Origin: Treponema sp. OMZ 790 | GTDB taxonomy: Bacteria; Spirochaetota; Spirochaetia; Treponematales; Treponemataceae | Direction: 5' to 3' | DNA length: 64,000 nucleotides | NCBI RefSeq assembly: GCF_024181285.1 | Contig: NZ_CP051201.1 | Span: 434,001 to 498,000, forward strand | Part shown: positions 1 through 11,500 of the stretch, one piece after another | Position numbering within the stretch: position 1 is the stretch's first letter | How the letters are laid out: each line of letters starts with the position of its first letter | Made by a program: the position numbers and the translations under genes | Notes under the pieces: generated by a model | Databases searched by the model: none | The model's input: the letters and a program-made list of their open reading frames with translations, nothing else | What the model was told of the DNA's origin: nothing

Positions 1-2353
1 AGTGAGAATAGGCTATCGATTCGTCATTCCCCATCTTTTGCCAAAGTTCTTCAGCTAAGTGGGGAGCGTAAGGGTTTAAAAGTTTTACAAAATTATACCA
101 AACATAGTGGGGTATCTTTTTGTGCTTTGAAACCTCGTTTATAAAAATCATCATCTGGCTTATGGCCGTATTAAAGTTAAGAGAGGCCGTATCCTCGGTT
201 ACCTTTCTAATCGTTTTATTTAAGAGAACTGTCAAGGCCTTAGTTTCAGGAGTCGAGGTATCGTTGACGGGAGTTTTGTAGATTTCCCTGTCAGACAGGT
301 TCCAGATTTTTTCCAAAAATCTAAACACGCCCATTATACCGCTTGTGTTCCATGGTTTTGAAACCTCCAATGGGCCTAAGAACATTTCGTAGAGGCGCAA
401 GGTGTCTGCTCCGTATTCCTTTATGATATCGTCGGGGTTGATAACGTTCTTTAAGCTCTTGGACATCTTGGCTATTACCTGCTCAAGTTTTTCGCCTGTT
501 TCGATATCTTCAAATTCGGTTTCGGATATTTTTTTAACCTTATCGGCCGGAACAAGGCTTTTGTTTTTTCGCATGTAGGCAAAGGAGGTTATCATTCCCT
601 GATTTACAAGCCGTGTAAAGGGTTCCTTTGTAGACACAAGGCCTAAGTCATATAAGACCTTGTGCCAAAACCTCGCATATAATAGGTGAAGAACTGCATG
701 CTCCGTTCCTCCTACATAGAGATCAACCGGCATCCAATAATCGCACCTTGCCTTGTCGGCAAAAGCTTCGCTGTTATTGGGATCTGTGTATCGGAGGTAG
801 TACCAGCAAGAGCCTGCCCACTGGGGCATTGTATTGGTTTCGCGTTTTGCTGCTTTCCCGCATTTGGGGCATTTTGTGTTTACCCAAGAATCGATTGCTG
901 CCAAGGGGCTTTCTCCCGTTCCTGTGGGAGTGTAGCTCTCTACTTGCGGCAGAGTTAGGGGAAGATCATGCCCGTCTATTGGAACTATGCCGCAGCATGG
1001 GCAGTGTACCAAGGGTATGGGCTCTCCCCAATAGCGCTGTCGGCTGAAGATCCAGTCACGGAGCTTATAGTTTACGGCCCTTTTTGCAATACCGAGAGTT
1101 TCAAGATGCTCGGTTATCTTTGTCTTGGCTTCTTCGGTTTTTAATCCGTCAAATTTTTTTGAGTTGACGGAATAGCCGTCCTCGGTTGTACAAGTCTTGG
1201 GTTCTTCAGAGAAGTCTCTTTTTCCGCCTTCCCATTCTTCTACTCCGGCTACCACCTTGATTTTAGGCAAATTGAATTGAGTTGCAAATTCAAAGTCTCT
1301 TTCATCGTGGGCAGGAACAGCCATAATTGCTCCCGTTCCGTAAGAGATTAAAATATAGTCGGAAATCCAAACCGGGATTTTTTGCTCTGTTAATGGATTG
1401 ATTGCATAGGCCCCCGTAAAAACGCCGGTCTTGTTTTTTGCAAGGTCGGTTCTTTCAAGGTCGCTTTTTTTTGCAGCCTCTTCTATATAATCGGCAACGG
1501 CTTTTGATTGCTCCTTTGTTGTTATGCTTTTTACAAGCTCGTGTTCCGGGGCCAATACCATGTAGGTGGCTCCGAAGATTGTGTCGGGGCGAGTTGTATA
1601 AACCTTTATCTTTTGCCCTGTTTCTTTTCCTTCCTTATCGATTAGAGCAAAATCTACCTCGGCTCCCGTACTCTTGCCTATCCAGTTCTTTTGCATGATT
1701 TTTATGGATTCAGGCCAGTCGAGTTCATCCAAGTCCTCTAAGAGGCGTTCGGCATATTCGGTTATCTTTAAAATCCACTGCCGCAAATTTTTGCGTTGGA
1801 TTTGAGTCCCGCATCTTTCGCATTTACCGTCTTTTACTTCCTCATTGGCAAGGCCTGTTAAACATGAAGGGCACCAGTTGATGGGGGCTTCTTTTTCGTA
1901 GGCTAAGCCCTTTTTAAATAATTGGAGAAAGATCCACTGGGTCCATTTATAATAGGATTCTTCGCTTGTAGAAATTTCCCTGTCCCAATCATAGCTCAAA
2001 CCTATGGACTTTATCTGGTTTCTAAAGGTTTCCATATTTTTTCGGGTGGTGATAAGGGGATGGACTCCGGTCTTGATTGCATAGTTTTCTGCAGGAAGAC
2101 CGAAGGAGTCAAAGCCCATCGGATGGAGTACATTGTACCCGTTCATGCGTAAAAAACGGCTGTAAATGTCCGTTGCAGTGTATCCTTCAGGGTGTCCTAC
2201 ATGAAGGCCGTCTCCCGAAGGATAGGGGAACATATCTAAAATATAAAGCCTCTTATCCTTAGGATAATTTTTGTCCTCAATTGTTTTAAAAGTTTTGTTT
2301 TCTTCCCAATATTTTTGCCACTTAGATTCTATTGTGCTAAAAGGATAAGCCAT
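1..2353 (-). CDS. leuS: Leucyl-tRNA synthetase (3' end cut off by window edge)
   Basis: Class I aminoacyl-tRNA synthetase that charges tRNA-Leu in the cytoplasm. The first 784 codons are visible and stay open to base 1; bacterial LeuRS is usually about 810-880 residues, so only the C-terminal tail should be missing. The N-terminus reads [16 protein letters not shown], the HIGH-type motif appears as HVGH in [17 protein letters not shown], and the KMSKS motif is exact at about residue 629 (bases 455-469). The ATG at 2353 is preceded by GGAG on the minus strand. It is read away from the chemoreceptor gene that ends upstream at 2483. No frameshift was noticed, but I did not translate every codon. 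Confidence 0.95.
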   Translation of the reverse strand, partial: MAYPFSTIESKWQKYWEENKTFKTIEDKNYPKDKRLYILDMFPYPSGDGLHVGHPEGYTATDIYSRFLRMNGYNVLHPMGFDSFGLPAENYAIKTGVHPLITTRKNMETFRNQIKSIGLSYDWDREISTSEESYYKWTQWIFLQLFKKGLAYEKEAPINWCPSCLTGLANEEVKDGKCERCGTQIQRKNLRQWILKITEYAERLLEDLDELDWPESIKIMQKNWIGKSTGAEVDFALIDKEGKETGQKIKVYTTRPDTIFGATYMVLAPEHELVKSITTKEQSKAVADYIEEAAKKSDLERTDLAKNKTGVFTGAYAINPLTEQKIPVWISDYILISYGTGAIMAVPAHDERDFEFATQFNLPKIKVVAGVEEWEGGKRDFSEEPKTCTTEDGYSVNSKKFDGLKTEEAKTKITEHLETLGIAKRAVNYKLRDWIFSRQRYWGEPIPLVHCPCCGIVPIDGHDLPLTLPQVESYTPTGTGESPLAAIDSWVNTKCPKCGKAAKRETNTMPQWAGSCWYYLRYTDPNNSEAFADKARCDYWMPVDLYVGGTEHAVLHLLYARFWHKVLYDLGLVSTKEPFTRLVNQGMITSFAYMRKNKSLVPADKVKKISETEFEDIETGEKLEQVIAKMSKSLKNVINPDDIIKEYGADTLRLYEMFLGPLEVSKPWNTSGIMGVFRFLEKIWNLSDREIYKTPVNDTSTPETKALTVLLNKTIRKVTEDTASLNFNTAISQMMIFINEVSKHKKIPHYVWYNFVKLLNPYAPHLAEELWQKMGNDESIAYSH

Positions 2354-2434
2354 ATTTTACTCCAACTAACCTGATAAATTTACCAAAATTGACGAAAAAT
2401 ATTTTATAGAAAAGAAAGGAAAAATTCAAGTGCC

Positions 2435-2468
2435 GTCCAAAAATGTACATCCTTGTACATTTTTGGAC
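2435..2468. terminator. Perfect 15-bp hairpin downstream of the chemoreceptor gene
   Basis: Arms 2435-2449 and 2454-2468 are exact reverse complements around a TCCT loop. It lies just after the stop of the minus-strand chemoreceptor gene, so it could end that transcript, but no T-run follows directly. Its centre, AATGTAC-N6-GTACATT, recurs in the hairpin at 5249-5280. Confidence 0.5.
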
Positions 2469-2482
2469 TTTGAGTGTTTTTG

Positions 2483-4585
2483 CTAAACTTTAAACTTTCC
2501 GACTTCTGTTGACAGATTTTCTATGCTGTGTTTATTTTTTTTGCTAATCTCGTTTACATCTTGGACGGCGTTGCTGATTTGCACGGCTCCCGAAGCCATC
2601 TCGTTCATACTGTCGGTGATGATTCGGGTAAGTTCGTCAAGTTTGCGCATTTCTTGTGCCACATTCTCGCCGCCTTTGAGCATTTCAGCAGAACCGTCGT
2701 TTACTTGGCTTGTTACCATATTTATGTCGCGGATTGCGCTTAAAACTTCCTTGCTTCCGTTTTCCTGTTCCCGCATAGCGTCCATCAGGTTTTGGCTCAT
2801 AGTTTTTACTTGTTCCGAAAGGGCGAAGATGGCGTTGAACTTTTCTTCTGCCGTTTTTGCGGACGCTGACAAGGCTTCAATCTCACCCGACAGTACTTTT
2901 AGTGTTGAGGTGATAGTTTTGCCTTGAGTACTGGATTCTTCTGCGAGTTTCCTGATTTCATCGGCGACAACGGCAAAACCCTTGCCCGCTTCGCCTGCGT
3001 GTGCGGCTTCAATTGCGGCGTTCATTGCTAAAAGGTTTGTTTGGCTTGCAATGTGCTGAATAACATTTGAGGCTTCCAAAAGTCCGCCTGATTCTTCTGC
3101 TATGCGTTGAGTAACATTATTTGCTTCGCCAATCGTTTCTTTTCCGTCAGCAGTGGCTGAAGCAAGTTTTTTTACTACATCATTTGTTTTATCCAAAGTT
3201 TGAGTAATTGAAGCTATATTGCTTACCATTTGTTCGATAGCTGAAGAAGATTCTGCAACTGATGCGGCTTGGTTTTCGATACTTCCGTTAAGCTGCTTTA
3301 TGGTGCGGATAATTTCTTCAACTGTGGATGCCGTTTCAGTTACACTTGCAGACTGGGTAAGAGCTTGTTGCTTTACACCGTCAATGTTGGCGCTTATTTG
3401 ATGAACAGCACTGGCAGTTTCGGTCATATTGCTTGCAAGCTCTGTACCGATGTTGGTCATTTCGTTGCTGTTTTCTCCTATTGTTTTAATGGAAGATCCG
3501 ATTTTGCTAATTGTCTGATTAAAATATTCAGACAAGTCGGTTATCTCATCATTACCGACTAAGGGAAGACGGACGGTTAAATCTCCTTCGCCTTGAGCTA
3601 TGTTTTTGAGTGCGCGTACTACAAGGCTTATAGGCTTTATCATGCGGTGTGCAACAATAAAAATAATAATCAAACTTAAAGCCAAAATGCCTAAGCCTAT
3701 TATAATCATTTCAAGCCTTAGTTCAGCAATTGTTCCCATGAATTCTTCTATGGGGGCATCAACGATTACTGTCCAGTCAGTATTTTTCATCTTTGCATAC
3801 GAAGCTATTTTTTTTACACTCTTGTATTCAAAATATCCTACTGAAGGCTTTTTCATTTCAACCGCCATTTTTTCAAATAAACCGCAAGATTCAAGAGCCG
3901 GATCGGTTTTAGATTCTTCATAGGCATTTGATCGTGTTTCGACTAAACTGAAATCTTTATCGGCAACAGTACTTCCAGACTTATCTAAGATATAACATTC
4001 TCCTGTTTGTCCTACTACAATGTCGTCAATCTGATCGGAGAGTTGCTTTGCTAGAATATCTGCTCCCAATACTCCTATTATATTATTGCTATCATCATAC
4101 ACAGGTAAAGAAAATGTGATAAAAATTTTTTCATTATATGTTCCTTTGTAAGGTTCGGTAATAATTTTTTTCTTTTTTAACGCTTCTTGAAACCAATAAG
4201 TTTTTGAATAGTCTTCTTGTTTACCATTAGAGTAAAATTGAATACCCGTAATATCAACAATATATAAATCTTCTAACGCCGGGTTAAATTTTGCTTCTTT
4301 GATGAGTATATCTGTTTTGGTTTGATAAGAAACCGATTGATCCAGAATTTGAGGCATACGTGATACTCCTTCCAAGAATTGAAACATTGCCATTATTCTT
4401 CCATCAATAATTTCTGCGGTGTCTGTTGCCTTATCCTTTAGGTGTATTTCTATTTTTTCCATTACAGCTCTGCGTGCGACACGTATTGCGAAAAGCGATA
4501 GTGTAATTCCGGCTATAAAGATCAGCAGACCGAATACTATTAACAGTTTATTCTTCATCGAAAAACGTTTTTTTTGTTTTTTCAT
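2483..4585 (-). CDS. Methyl-accepting chemotaxis protein
   Basis: Inner-membrane chemoreceptor of 700 residues. Domains in order: a short basic N-terminus and transmembrane segment (about 10-32), a periplasmic sensor region of Cache type (about 35-285, with [14 protein letters not shown]), a second membrane segment (about 290-312), a HAMP linker, and a long helical signalling domain. The conserved hairpin tip is visible as [20 protein letters not shown]. The ligand cannot be told from sequence. Start ATG at 4585 has AAGGAG close upstream. A candidate promoter with a poly-C run at its start site lies about 300 bp upstream and would give a long leader. The signalling domain closely resembles that of the receptor at 33346-35433, but the sensor regions differ. 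Confidence 0.95.
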   Translation of the reverse strand: MKKQKKRFSMKNKLLIVFGLLIFIAGITLSLFAIRVARRAVMEKIEIHLKDKATDTAEIIDGRIMAMFQFLEGVSRMPQILDQSVSYQTKTDILIKEAKFNPALEDLYIVDITGIQFYSNGKQEDYSKTYWFQEALKKKKIITEPYKGTYNEKIFITFSLPVYDDSNNIIGVLGADILAKQLSDQIDDIVVGQTGECYILDKSGSTVADKDFSLVETRSNAYEESKTDPALESCGLFEKMAVEMKKPSVGYFEYKSVKKIASYAKMKNTDWTVIVDAPIEEFMGTIAELRLEMIIIGLGILALSLIIIFIVAHRMIKPISLVVRALKNIAQGEGDLTVRLPLVGNDEITDLSEYFNQTISKIGSSIKTIGENSNEMTNIGTELASNMTETASAVHQISANIDGVKQQALTQSASVTETASTVEEIIRTIKQLNGSIENQAASVAESSSAIEQMVSNIASITQTLDKTNDVVKKLASATADGKETIGEANNVTQRIAEESGGLLEASNVIQHIASQTNLLAMNAAIEAAHAGEAGKGFAVVADEIRKLAEESSTQGKTITSTLKVLSGEIEALSASAKTAEEKFNAIFALSEQVKTMSQNLMDAMREQENGSKEVLSAIRDINMVTSQVNDGSAEMLKGGENVAQEMRKLDELTRIITDSMNEMASGAVQISNAVQDVNEISKKNKHSIENLSTEVGKFKV

Positions 4586-4870
4586 TTTTTAAACTCCTTT
4601 TATTTAATTTTTAATTGGTAAGAAAGAAACTTGGAAACTTGTGTAATTAGTAATTACCCATTATTCGGCCGGTCAATTATGGGGAAGCGGCAAGTAGATA
4701 CCGTCTTCCCCGTAATGCTCCTTGTGTAATGTTGTGATAATCTTTTTTGCAAATAGGCGAGGCAGATACAAACCGCAAGAGCAAATTAACCGCAGACGTA
4801 TCTTTAATATTTTGAGGATTAATTTTTTTGCACTAAGGAAGTAGGTGTCCGCATATTTCCAAAAAAATTC

Positions 4871-4883
4871 GGGGGGGGGGGGG
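4871..4883. repeat. Homopolymer tract of 13 G (plus strand) / 13 C (minus strand)
   Basis: Thirteen consecutive G on the plus strand. Runs this long are prone to slipped-strand length change. On the minus strand the run begins one base after a TATAGT -10 box, so it would cover the transcription start. Confidence 0.9.
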
Positions 4884-4884
4884 T

Positions 4885-4914
4885 ACTATACAGTATTTAC
4901 TACTATCTTGTCTA
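4885..4914 (-). promoter_or_regulatory. Promoter-like sequence next to the poly-C run
   Basis: On the minus strand TAGACA (4914-4909), an 18-bp spacer and TATAGT (4890-4885) are followed by A and then 13 C. The predicted start lies inside the C run. The same TAGACA -35 is seen before mglB. It reads toward the chemoreceptor gene at 4585. Confidence 0.55.
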
Positions 4915-5085
4915 GTAGTTTTTGAGAAAAAGTTTAATTTTTTTTCGGTGCAATAAATTTTTGTACCATGCGAATATTATAGGGGAAAGGGGCGGAGCTG
5001 TCAAGAGAAAAATGTTAAAGTTTGAAGTGCGAATGGGGAAGTACTAAGTCCAAGTGACGAGGTGCACTTCGACATTCGTCCTTTA

Positions 5086-5538
5086 TTACAGTTTTTCGAT
5101 CTCTTCTTTGGACAGTCCTGTCATTTGCAGAATAAAGGCTATTTCTCGTTCTTCCGCACGGTGTACTCATACATCGTTTTGCAGTTTTCCAATAAAGGAT
5201 GGCGATGGTTCCATACAAAAGCGATGTTTGCGGTACGCAAAGTCGCAGTCAAGGAATGTACACGGAAGTACATTCCTTGACGGGGCATATTGGGGGCTTA
5301 TTGTCGACTGATGTTCAGCCGGAACTATTATTTTGTTATCTACACGATACGATACATCGTTATAGAATGTCATATACAGAACTTGGGCAAGCCTGATGTT
5401 TTTTAACTGCTCTGTATCTTTAAGCTCCGTACCGTGTAAGGCATTATAGAGCGATAAAAAGTTTTCCTTGGCTTTTTCATCTTCACTGAACAAATCAACG
5501 AAAACCGAGTCCTTGTATTTGCGGTTTGGACTACTCAT
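5086..5538 (-). pseudogene. Decayed Rpn family (PD-(D/E)XK nuclease/transposase-like) gene
   Basis: The N-terminal part is a typical treponemal Rpn-family start (MSSPNRKYKDSVFVDLF, then about 85 recognisable residues to AEHQSTI). After that the frame runs into unrelated residues and stops near 5167. The typical C-terminus, ILQMTGLSKEEIEKL, is found in another frame and ends at 5086-5088. Family members are usually about 260-310 residues, so most of the middle, including much of the nuclease core, is missing. A perfect hairpin (5249-5280) sits at the break. GGGAG precedes the ATG at 5538, and a full promoter remains upstream, so decay looks recent. Compare the intact gene at 55341-56129. Confidence 0.8.
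5249..5280. repeat. Perfect 13-bp inverted repeat inside the Rpn pseudogene
   Basis: Arms 5249-5261 and 5268-5280 are exact reverse complements around a 6-nt loop. The core AATGTAC-N6-GTACATT equals that of the hairpin at 2435-2468. It sits where homology to the family breaks, so it may mark the deletion or insertion event. Confidence 0.7.
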
Positions 5539-5559
5539 GACTACATCTCCCATAAGTCG

Positions 5560-5587
5560 ATTATATCATAGACAGCGTATTTTTCAA
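5560..5587 (-). promoter_or_regulatory. Promoter of the Rpn pseudogene
   Basis: On the minus strand TTGAAA (5587-5582), 16 bp, TATAAT (5565-5560). The -35 lies in TGACAATTGAA, an 11-mer that recurs at the same place before the intact Rpn-family gene at 55341. Confidence 0.65.
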
Positions 5588-5654
5588 TTGTCAAAAGATT
5601 TTAATGGGCACTCCTACTACTTATGCGTAAGTCCTGTTCCGTTTCCTCTTCATC

Positions 5655-5683
5655 TTCCCAAAACCCGTTTTTTTGTGTATAAT
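5655..5683 (+). promoter_or_regulatory. uvrA promoter with -10 box 8 nt before the start codon
   Basis: TTCCCA (5655-5660, four matches to the consensus), 17 bp, TATAAT (5678-5683). The uvrA ATG is at 5692 with no ribosome site between, so the mRNA would begin at or within a base or two of the start codon. Confidence 0.55.
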
Positions 5684-5691
5684 ATTTTCTT

Positions 5692-8556
5692 ATGAAAAAT
5701 CAAAACCAAGGCGGACACCTAAATAAGCTCATCGTAAAGGGTGCCCGTGAACATAACTTAAAAAACATTGATGTGGAGCTTCCCCGCGATAAGCTCATCG
5801 TTATATCGGGTCTTTCAGGTTCGGGAAAAAGCTCCCTCGCCTTTGATACCATCTTTGCCGAGGGGCAGCGCCGCTATGTCGAGTCTCTTTCTGCCTATGC
5901 CAGGCAGTTTTTGGGCAGGATGGATAAGCCCGATGTGGACTACATTGAAGGTCTTTCTCCCGCTATTTCTATCGAACAAAAGACTACTCACCGTAACCCC
6001 CGCTCCACGGTCGGCACGGTAACGGAAATTTACGACTACTACCGCCTCCTTTTTGCCCGTACGGGGCACGCCCACTGTCCTTCTTGCGGAAAAGAGATTA
6101 AAGAGCAGACGGTTGACCAGATTATAGACACCATTATGGCCTGGCCTGAAGGAACCCGCGTTCAGATTCTGGCTCCCATCATAAAGGGAAAAAAGGGAGA
6201 GCACCAAAAGATTGTAAGCGATGCGATTGCCGCAGGCTTTGTGCGTGCCCGCATCGACGGACTTCTCGTAAACCTTGAAGACGGAATAAAGCTCGACAAA
6301 CAAAAAAAGCACACAATCGAAATAATCGTAGACCGAATTCAACTGTCGGGCGATGTAAGGAAGAGGCTTTCCGAATCCGTGGAAACTGCCTTGGAAAGTT
6401 CGGGCGGAACCCTTCTTGCTACAAGGCAGGACACCAAGGATTCTCCTGTAACCGAGGTTTTCTTTTCGCAAAAAAATGCCTGCTCGGACTGCGGGATTTC
6501 GATGCCCGAATTACAGCCCCGCCTTTTTTCTTTTAATAACCCTATAGGGGCCTGCCCGGAATGTACCGGCCTCGGAATGACGCAGCACTTTGACCAGGAC
6601 CTCATAGCCCCCGATAAGAGCCTTTCTTTTAACGAGGGCGTCTTTGTTCCGTATAACCCCGAATCGGACTGGAACAGGGTGCGCTTTGAAGCTCTCGCGG
6701 CCCAATACGGCTTTTCCCTTGATACGCCCCTAAATAAGCTCCCCAAAAAGATTCAAGCCATCCTTTGGGAGGGTTCGGGCGACACGAAGATTCAGTTTTC
6801 GTACACGGCTAAAAGCGGAACAGGCAAGTACTCTTATAACCGCCCATGGCCCGGCATAATGGCCGACATGAACCGCAAATATAACGAATCTTACTCGGCC
6901 TCTGTCAGGGAGTACTACGAAAAATTTATGTCGATAAAACCCTGCAAAACCTGCGGAGGGATGAGGCTTAAGCCCGAAGTGCTGGCCGTAAAGGTGGGGA
7001 ATAAAAACATTCATGAGCTCACCTGCCTTTCGGTCGGGGATTCTATCGATTTTTTTGAAAAACTAAAACTTTCCGAAACGGAAGAACACATAGCCGCTCA
7101 AATCTTAAAAGAAATTAAGGCCCGCTTGGAGTTTATGAAAAACGTCGGACTCGATTACCTGACCCTCGAAAGAAAGGCTGCAACCCTTTCGGGAGGGGAA
7201 GCTCAGCGCATAAGGCTTGCGACCCAGATAGGTTCAAGCTTGATAGGCGTTCTTTATATTTTGGATGAGCCTTCGATAGGACTTCATCAAAGGGATAACC
7301 AGCGCCTTATCGATACCCTTTTATATTTGCGCAATTTGGGGAACACCCTCATCGTTGTAGAACATGACGAGCAGACTCTCCGCACGGCCGACTACATTGT
7401 AGACCTAGGCCCCGGGGCAGGCGTTCACGGTGGAAACATTACGGCGCAAGGCTCGCCTGAGGAAGTGGCAAGGGTAAAAGACAGTTTAACCGGCCAATAT
7501 CTTGCAGGTACCCTTAAAATGGATATCCCCGAAAAAAGGCGTGAGGGGAACGGAAAGGCCTTGGAGCTTTCAGGCGTGAGCGAGCATAACCTAAAAGATG
7601 TTTCGATAAAGATTCCCCTGGGAGTCTTCACCTGCATTACCGGAGTTTCGGGTTCGGGAAAGTCCACCCTTTTGACTGATGTTTTGTATCCTGCAGTTTC
7701 AAACAAGATTATGCGTTCCTCCATTCCTGAAGGAACCTATAAAAAGATAAACGGCCTTGAACACATAGACAAGGTTATCAATATCGATCAAAGCCCCATA
7801 GGAAGAACGCCCCGCTCAAACCCGGCAACCTATGTAGGCGTTTTTACGGGGATAAGGGATCTTTTTGCAAGCCTTCCCGAATCGAAGGCGAGAGGTTATA
7901 AGCCCGGCCGTTTTTCTTTCAATGTGCGGGGCGGAAGGTGCGAGCATTGTCAGGGAGACGGAACCCTCACAATCGAGATGAACTTTTTGCCCGATGTTTA
8001 TATAGCCTGCGATGTTTGCCGAGGAAAGAGGTTTAACAAGGAAACCCTCGATGTCCGCTATAAGGGCAAAAACATTGCCGACGTTTTGGATATGACCATC
8101 GAGGAAGCCTCGGAATTTTTTGCTCCCATTCCTCACATTGCCCGAAAACTTCAAACCCTCTTATCTGTAGGTTTGGGCTATATAAAGCTGGGGCAATCGG
8201 CCCTTACCCTTTCAGGCGGAGAAGCTCAGCGTGTAAAACTTGCAAACGAACTTGCCAAGCGCTCTACGGGCAAGACCCTCTATATCTTGGACGAGCCGAC
8301 AACGGGCTTACACTTTGCAGATGTCAAGCAGCTCATGCAGGTTATCCACCGCCTGATCGATCAGGGAAACACCGTCGTTATGATCGAACACAATCTTGAC
8401 GTTATCCTGCAAGCCGATAAGATTATCGACCTCGGCCCCGAAGGCGGAACCAACGGAGGGCAGATCATAGCCGAGGGCACCCCTGAAGAAGTTGCAAAGA
8501 TAAAAAAATCCTATACGGGATATTACATAAAGGAAATGCTTGACCGAGTCAGGTAA
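5692..8556 (+). CDS. uvrA: Excinuclease ABC subunit A
   Basis: Damage-recognition ATPase of nucleotide excision repair, acting with UvrB on DNA. The 954 residues match the usual family length. Visible: Walker [13 protein letters not shown] near residue 43 and [11 protein letters not shown] in the second half; signature motifs [12 protein letters not shown] and [12 protein letters not shown]; and four zinc-type cysteine pairs (CPSCGKE, CSDCG with CPECTG, CKTCGG, and CEHCQG with CDVCRG). The only Met before the conserved [14 protein letters not shown] is the one at 5692. Coding G+C looks higher than in the following gene. lptD-like follows after 9 bp, so the two are probably one transcript. Confidence 0.98.
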   Translation: MKNQNQGGHLNKLIVKGAREHNLKNIDVELPRDKLIVISGLSGSGKSSLAFDTIFAEGQRRYVESLSAYARQFLGRMDKPDVDYIEGLSPAISIEQKTTHRNPRSTVGTVTEIYDYYRLLFARTGHAHCPSCGKEIKEQTVDQIIDTIMAWPEGTRVQILAPIIKGKKGEHQKIVSDAIAAGFVRARIDGLLVNLEDGIKLDKQKKHTIEIIVDRIQLSGDVRKRLSESVETALESSGGTLLATRQDTKDSPVTEVFFSQKNACSDCGISMPELQPRLFSFNNPIGACPECTGLGMTQHFDQDLIAPDKSLSFNEGVFVPYNPESDWNRVRFEALAAQYGFSLDTPLNKLPKKIQAILWEGSGDTKIQFSYTAKSGTGKYSYNRPWPGIMADMNRKYNESYSASVREYYEKFMSIKPCKTCGGMRLKPEVLAVKVGNKNIHELTCLSVGDSIDFFEKLKLSETEEHIAAQILKEIKARLEFMKNVGLDYLTLERKAATLSGGEAQRIRLATQIGSSLIGVLYILDEPSIGLHQRDNQRLIDTLLYLRNLGNTLIVVEHDEQTLRTADYIVDLGPGAGVHGGNITAQGSPEEVARVKDSLTGQYLAGTLKMDIPEKRREGNGKALELSGVSEHNLKDVSIKIPLGVFTCITGVSGSGKSTLLTDVLYPAVSNKIMRSSIPEGTYKKINGLEHIDKVINIDQSPIGRTPRSNPATYVGVFTGIRDLFASLPESKARGYKPGRFSFNVRGGRCEHCQGDGTLTIEMNFLPDVYIACDVCRGKRFNKETLDVRYKGKNIADVLDMTIEEASEFFAPIPHIARKLQTLLSVGLGYIKLGQSALTLSGGEAQRVKLANELAKRSTGKTLYILDEPTTGLHFADVKQLMQVIHRLIDQGNTVVMIEHNLDVILQADKIIDLGPEGGTNGGQIIAEGTPEEVAKIKKSYTGYYIKEMLDRVR

Positions 8557-8565
8557 GACGGAATA

Positions 8566-11500
8566 ATGAAAAAAGTTTTGCAGGGGTTAATCTTTTTTGT
8601 ATTTCTCTTTTCGGCAAATGTTTTAAAGGCCGAAGAAAAATCGGAAAATACAATAAAAATTACGATTAACTCTGCAGAGCTTACCGAGTATGTGAAGGTG
8701 CCGGCTGCCCCAATAACCGAGCCGATTGATAAGGGAACTGAAGCTGCCGGCGCTGAGACCAAAAAGGATAGCGATGAGGCTAAACCCGAAAAAGAAAAAA
8801 AAGATGAGCTGGTTATTTTTACCGGGCTCGTTTCAATTTCGGTCGCTGATGAGACTTCCGTTTCTACTATTACGGCAGATAAGATAATTCACAATAAAAC
8901 ACGGGAAACTTTGACTGCAATTGGAAATGTTGTGTATACACGAAAGATAGGATCCGATGAAGGTGAAAGTTTTAACGGCGAAGCTTTGATTTTTAATATT
9001 AAAAAACTTGAAGGCGTATTCGTTGACGGAATTATAGAACAGGCTCCTGCAAAAAAAGGGCAAGACCCTTTTAGAATTCACACAGGGCTTGCAGGAAGAA
9101 ATGAAAGCGGAGCCATAGCTTTTAAGGATGCCCTGCTTACGACCAGTAAAGAAAAATATCCTCTGTGGTCTATTAGAGCAAGCCGTCTTTGGATTTTACC
9201 CGGAAACGAAATGGCTTTTTTTAACGGCTTTTTATCGGTGGGTGTTGTTCCCGTAATGTATTTTCCGTTTTTTTATTATCCTTCGGATGAGATGCTTTTT
9301 CATCCTGTCTTCGGATTTAAAAATAGGGAAGGAGCTTTTGTACAAACGACTACTTATCTTCTTGGACGTAAACCTATTCCTAAAAGCGATGAAGCCACTT
9401 CGTTTTCAAATTTTATGCAAAGCGATACGGTAAAAAAGCAAAAACTTGAAGGCTTGTTTTTTAAAAAACTGGATGAACCGGCTTCAGATACAGGCGATTC
9501 GTATTTAAAGCTTATAGCCGATGCTTATTCCGGTCTCGGATATATGACAGGTATCGACGGAAAATTTATTCCGAAAAAAGGATATGTGAAACAAATTGAT
9601 TTTCACGGCCTTTTAGGATTTTCTTATACCTTATACCCGGGGAACGGCCTTTTATTTAGTCAATACGGCGATCTCGGCAAAGAAAAAGCCGTCAATAAGG
9701 CAAACTTTTTCGGCAAAATAGTTCCTTTTAGATACAGTTTTAATTTTAGCATGAGCATGACAAAAAGCCCTTTTAATGTTTCAATTTCTTTTCCTTTTAT
9801 TTCGGATCCTTTTTTTAAAAAAGATTTTATGGGAAGAAGTGAGGACATGAATTGGTTTAAATACTTTTTAAATAAAGATAAAATAGCTGCCGAAGAAAGT
9901 CCTGCCGGTGAACCCTTCTATTCATGGAAAATTGACAGCTCGATAAATCCGAGTTTTCCCGTATTGCGTCCTTGGATAACTTATATGTCGCTTGAGTCTT
10001 TTTCGGGAAAAGTGAATTTTGAATCTAAAGAAAATAAAAGCCTTACGGGAAATGATTCTTTGTATGCTCCCGACAGATTATTTTATTATCCTAAAAATAT
10101 TCTCCCGGAACTAAGGGCCGGACTCGGGGGAACAATTTTTTCTACATCAATGCTGACACAAAAAAAAGATAAAAAACAAAAACAAGATATTGCAGGTATT
10201 AAAAATCCTTTCGAAGAAAAACCTGACAGTACAAATACGGAAAATGATAAAAACGATAAAGCAAATAATGATGAAAAGAAAAAAGATGAAGTTCCGGTTT
10301 TTTCTAGCGAGTTATTTCCCGGCTATAAAATTGACGGAGTAAAAACCGAGCGGGCTTTAAATTTTATAGATTATGATTTGACCTATAAATTAAGCGGTTC
10401 ATTTTTTCAAGATTTAATCTTTGATCATAAAGAATGGAAAAAGCCTTTTGATATCAACTGGAATAATTTCTCCTCAAATTATTATAAGTTAACAGGACAA
10501 GCAAAGATCGACAGCCGGTTTTCGTACAATAAAGGTTTTTTGAATTTATCCAATTCATTCGAATTGAATGGTAATCATCAAAAACATACATGGCATAAGG
10601 ACAAAACAGAACAAGATAAATTACAGTTAAACAATTATAAATTGAATGTTTATACGCTGAATAATACGAACAGTTTAAAATTAAATCCTTTTATTTCGAA
10701 CGAATTGTTTAAACCGACTTTTTTGGAATGGTCTATTTCGGAAGTTCTTCTTCAAAGTAAATTCAAAGGCACTGTTGCAAAACCTGAATGGAAAAATATA
10801 GGAGCAAAATGGGATAAAGAGTATATCAAGACTCATGCTTTTTCTGCAGGTTTGGGTATCAATATAAAAGGCTATACACAATTACTTAGTTCATCCATAA
10901 ATTTAAGTCCGCTTTTACAAGCTTATTCTTTTACGGGAGGCTTCTCTTTTCCTTACGGAAAACTTAATTTGTTCACAAAATTATTTGAAAAAGAAAATGC
11001 TTTAAAAAAATGGTATTGGGATCCCTTTGATGTCAATCTAAGTTTTTCGTTTCCTTATAATATTTCATTGGGGCAATCATATGTTTATAACATCGAAGAA
11101 AAGCGGAGTGAAAAATATGCTGCATCTTTTTCATGGACTTATATGTCGGCAGTTTATGCAATGAGTTACGATACTCCATATAAATTGGAACCCTCTTCGG
11201 GATGGAAAGCCTTACCCTATAAAAAATTTATTCCCCGTTCATTCGATCTAAATTTTTCAAATTCATCCAAACCTATTGAAGTTTATGCATGGAAAAACAG
11301 AATTAAATTACAGTTTTCGTTTAACTCTTCTCTTAATTTTAATTTAATACGTGTTACGGATTCTTCTTTTTCGTTTTCTCCTAAATTGACTTTTAAAATA
11401 CATGAATTTTTAGATATAAGCTTTAGTGCCTTATCCCGCAATGATGTTATTGCAAGATATTTTCAAGATGTTATCAATCTGCCTGTTGTCATGCCCGGAG

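Larger units (their letters stand above)
4586..5085. other. 500-bp gene-poor spacer with a poly-G tract
   Basis: This stretch separates the chemoreceptor gene from the decayed Rpn-family gene. It holds a 13-bp G run, a minus-strand promoter-like sequence touching it, and a minus-strand frame open from 4885 to a stop at 4673 that has no usable start codon. That frame ends in a protein-like stretch (HYGEDGIYLPLPHN) and may be a gene remnant. Nothing else could be assigned. Confidence 0.6.

Noticed and set aside
686..2262. Plus-strand reading frames of 60-100 codons across the leuS region
   Set aside because: They are shadows of leuS, which is well conserved on the minus strand with HVGH and KMSKS motifs.
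5015..5218. Minus-strand 67-codon frame over the Rpn pseudogene
   Set aside because: Only part of its reach overlaps the family's C-terminal segment and in the wrong frame; the true tail reads in another frame and ends at 5086.
5815..8154. Minus-strand frames up to 218 codons inside uvrA
   Set aside because: uvrA is complete with all motifs; the antisense frames follow from its codon use and have no ribosome sites or recognisable domains.
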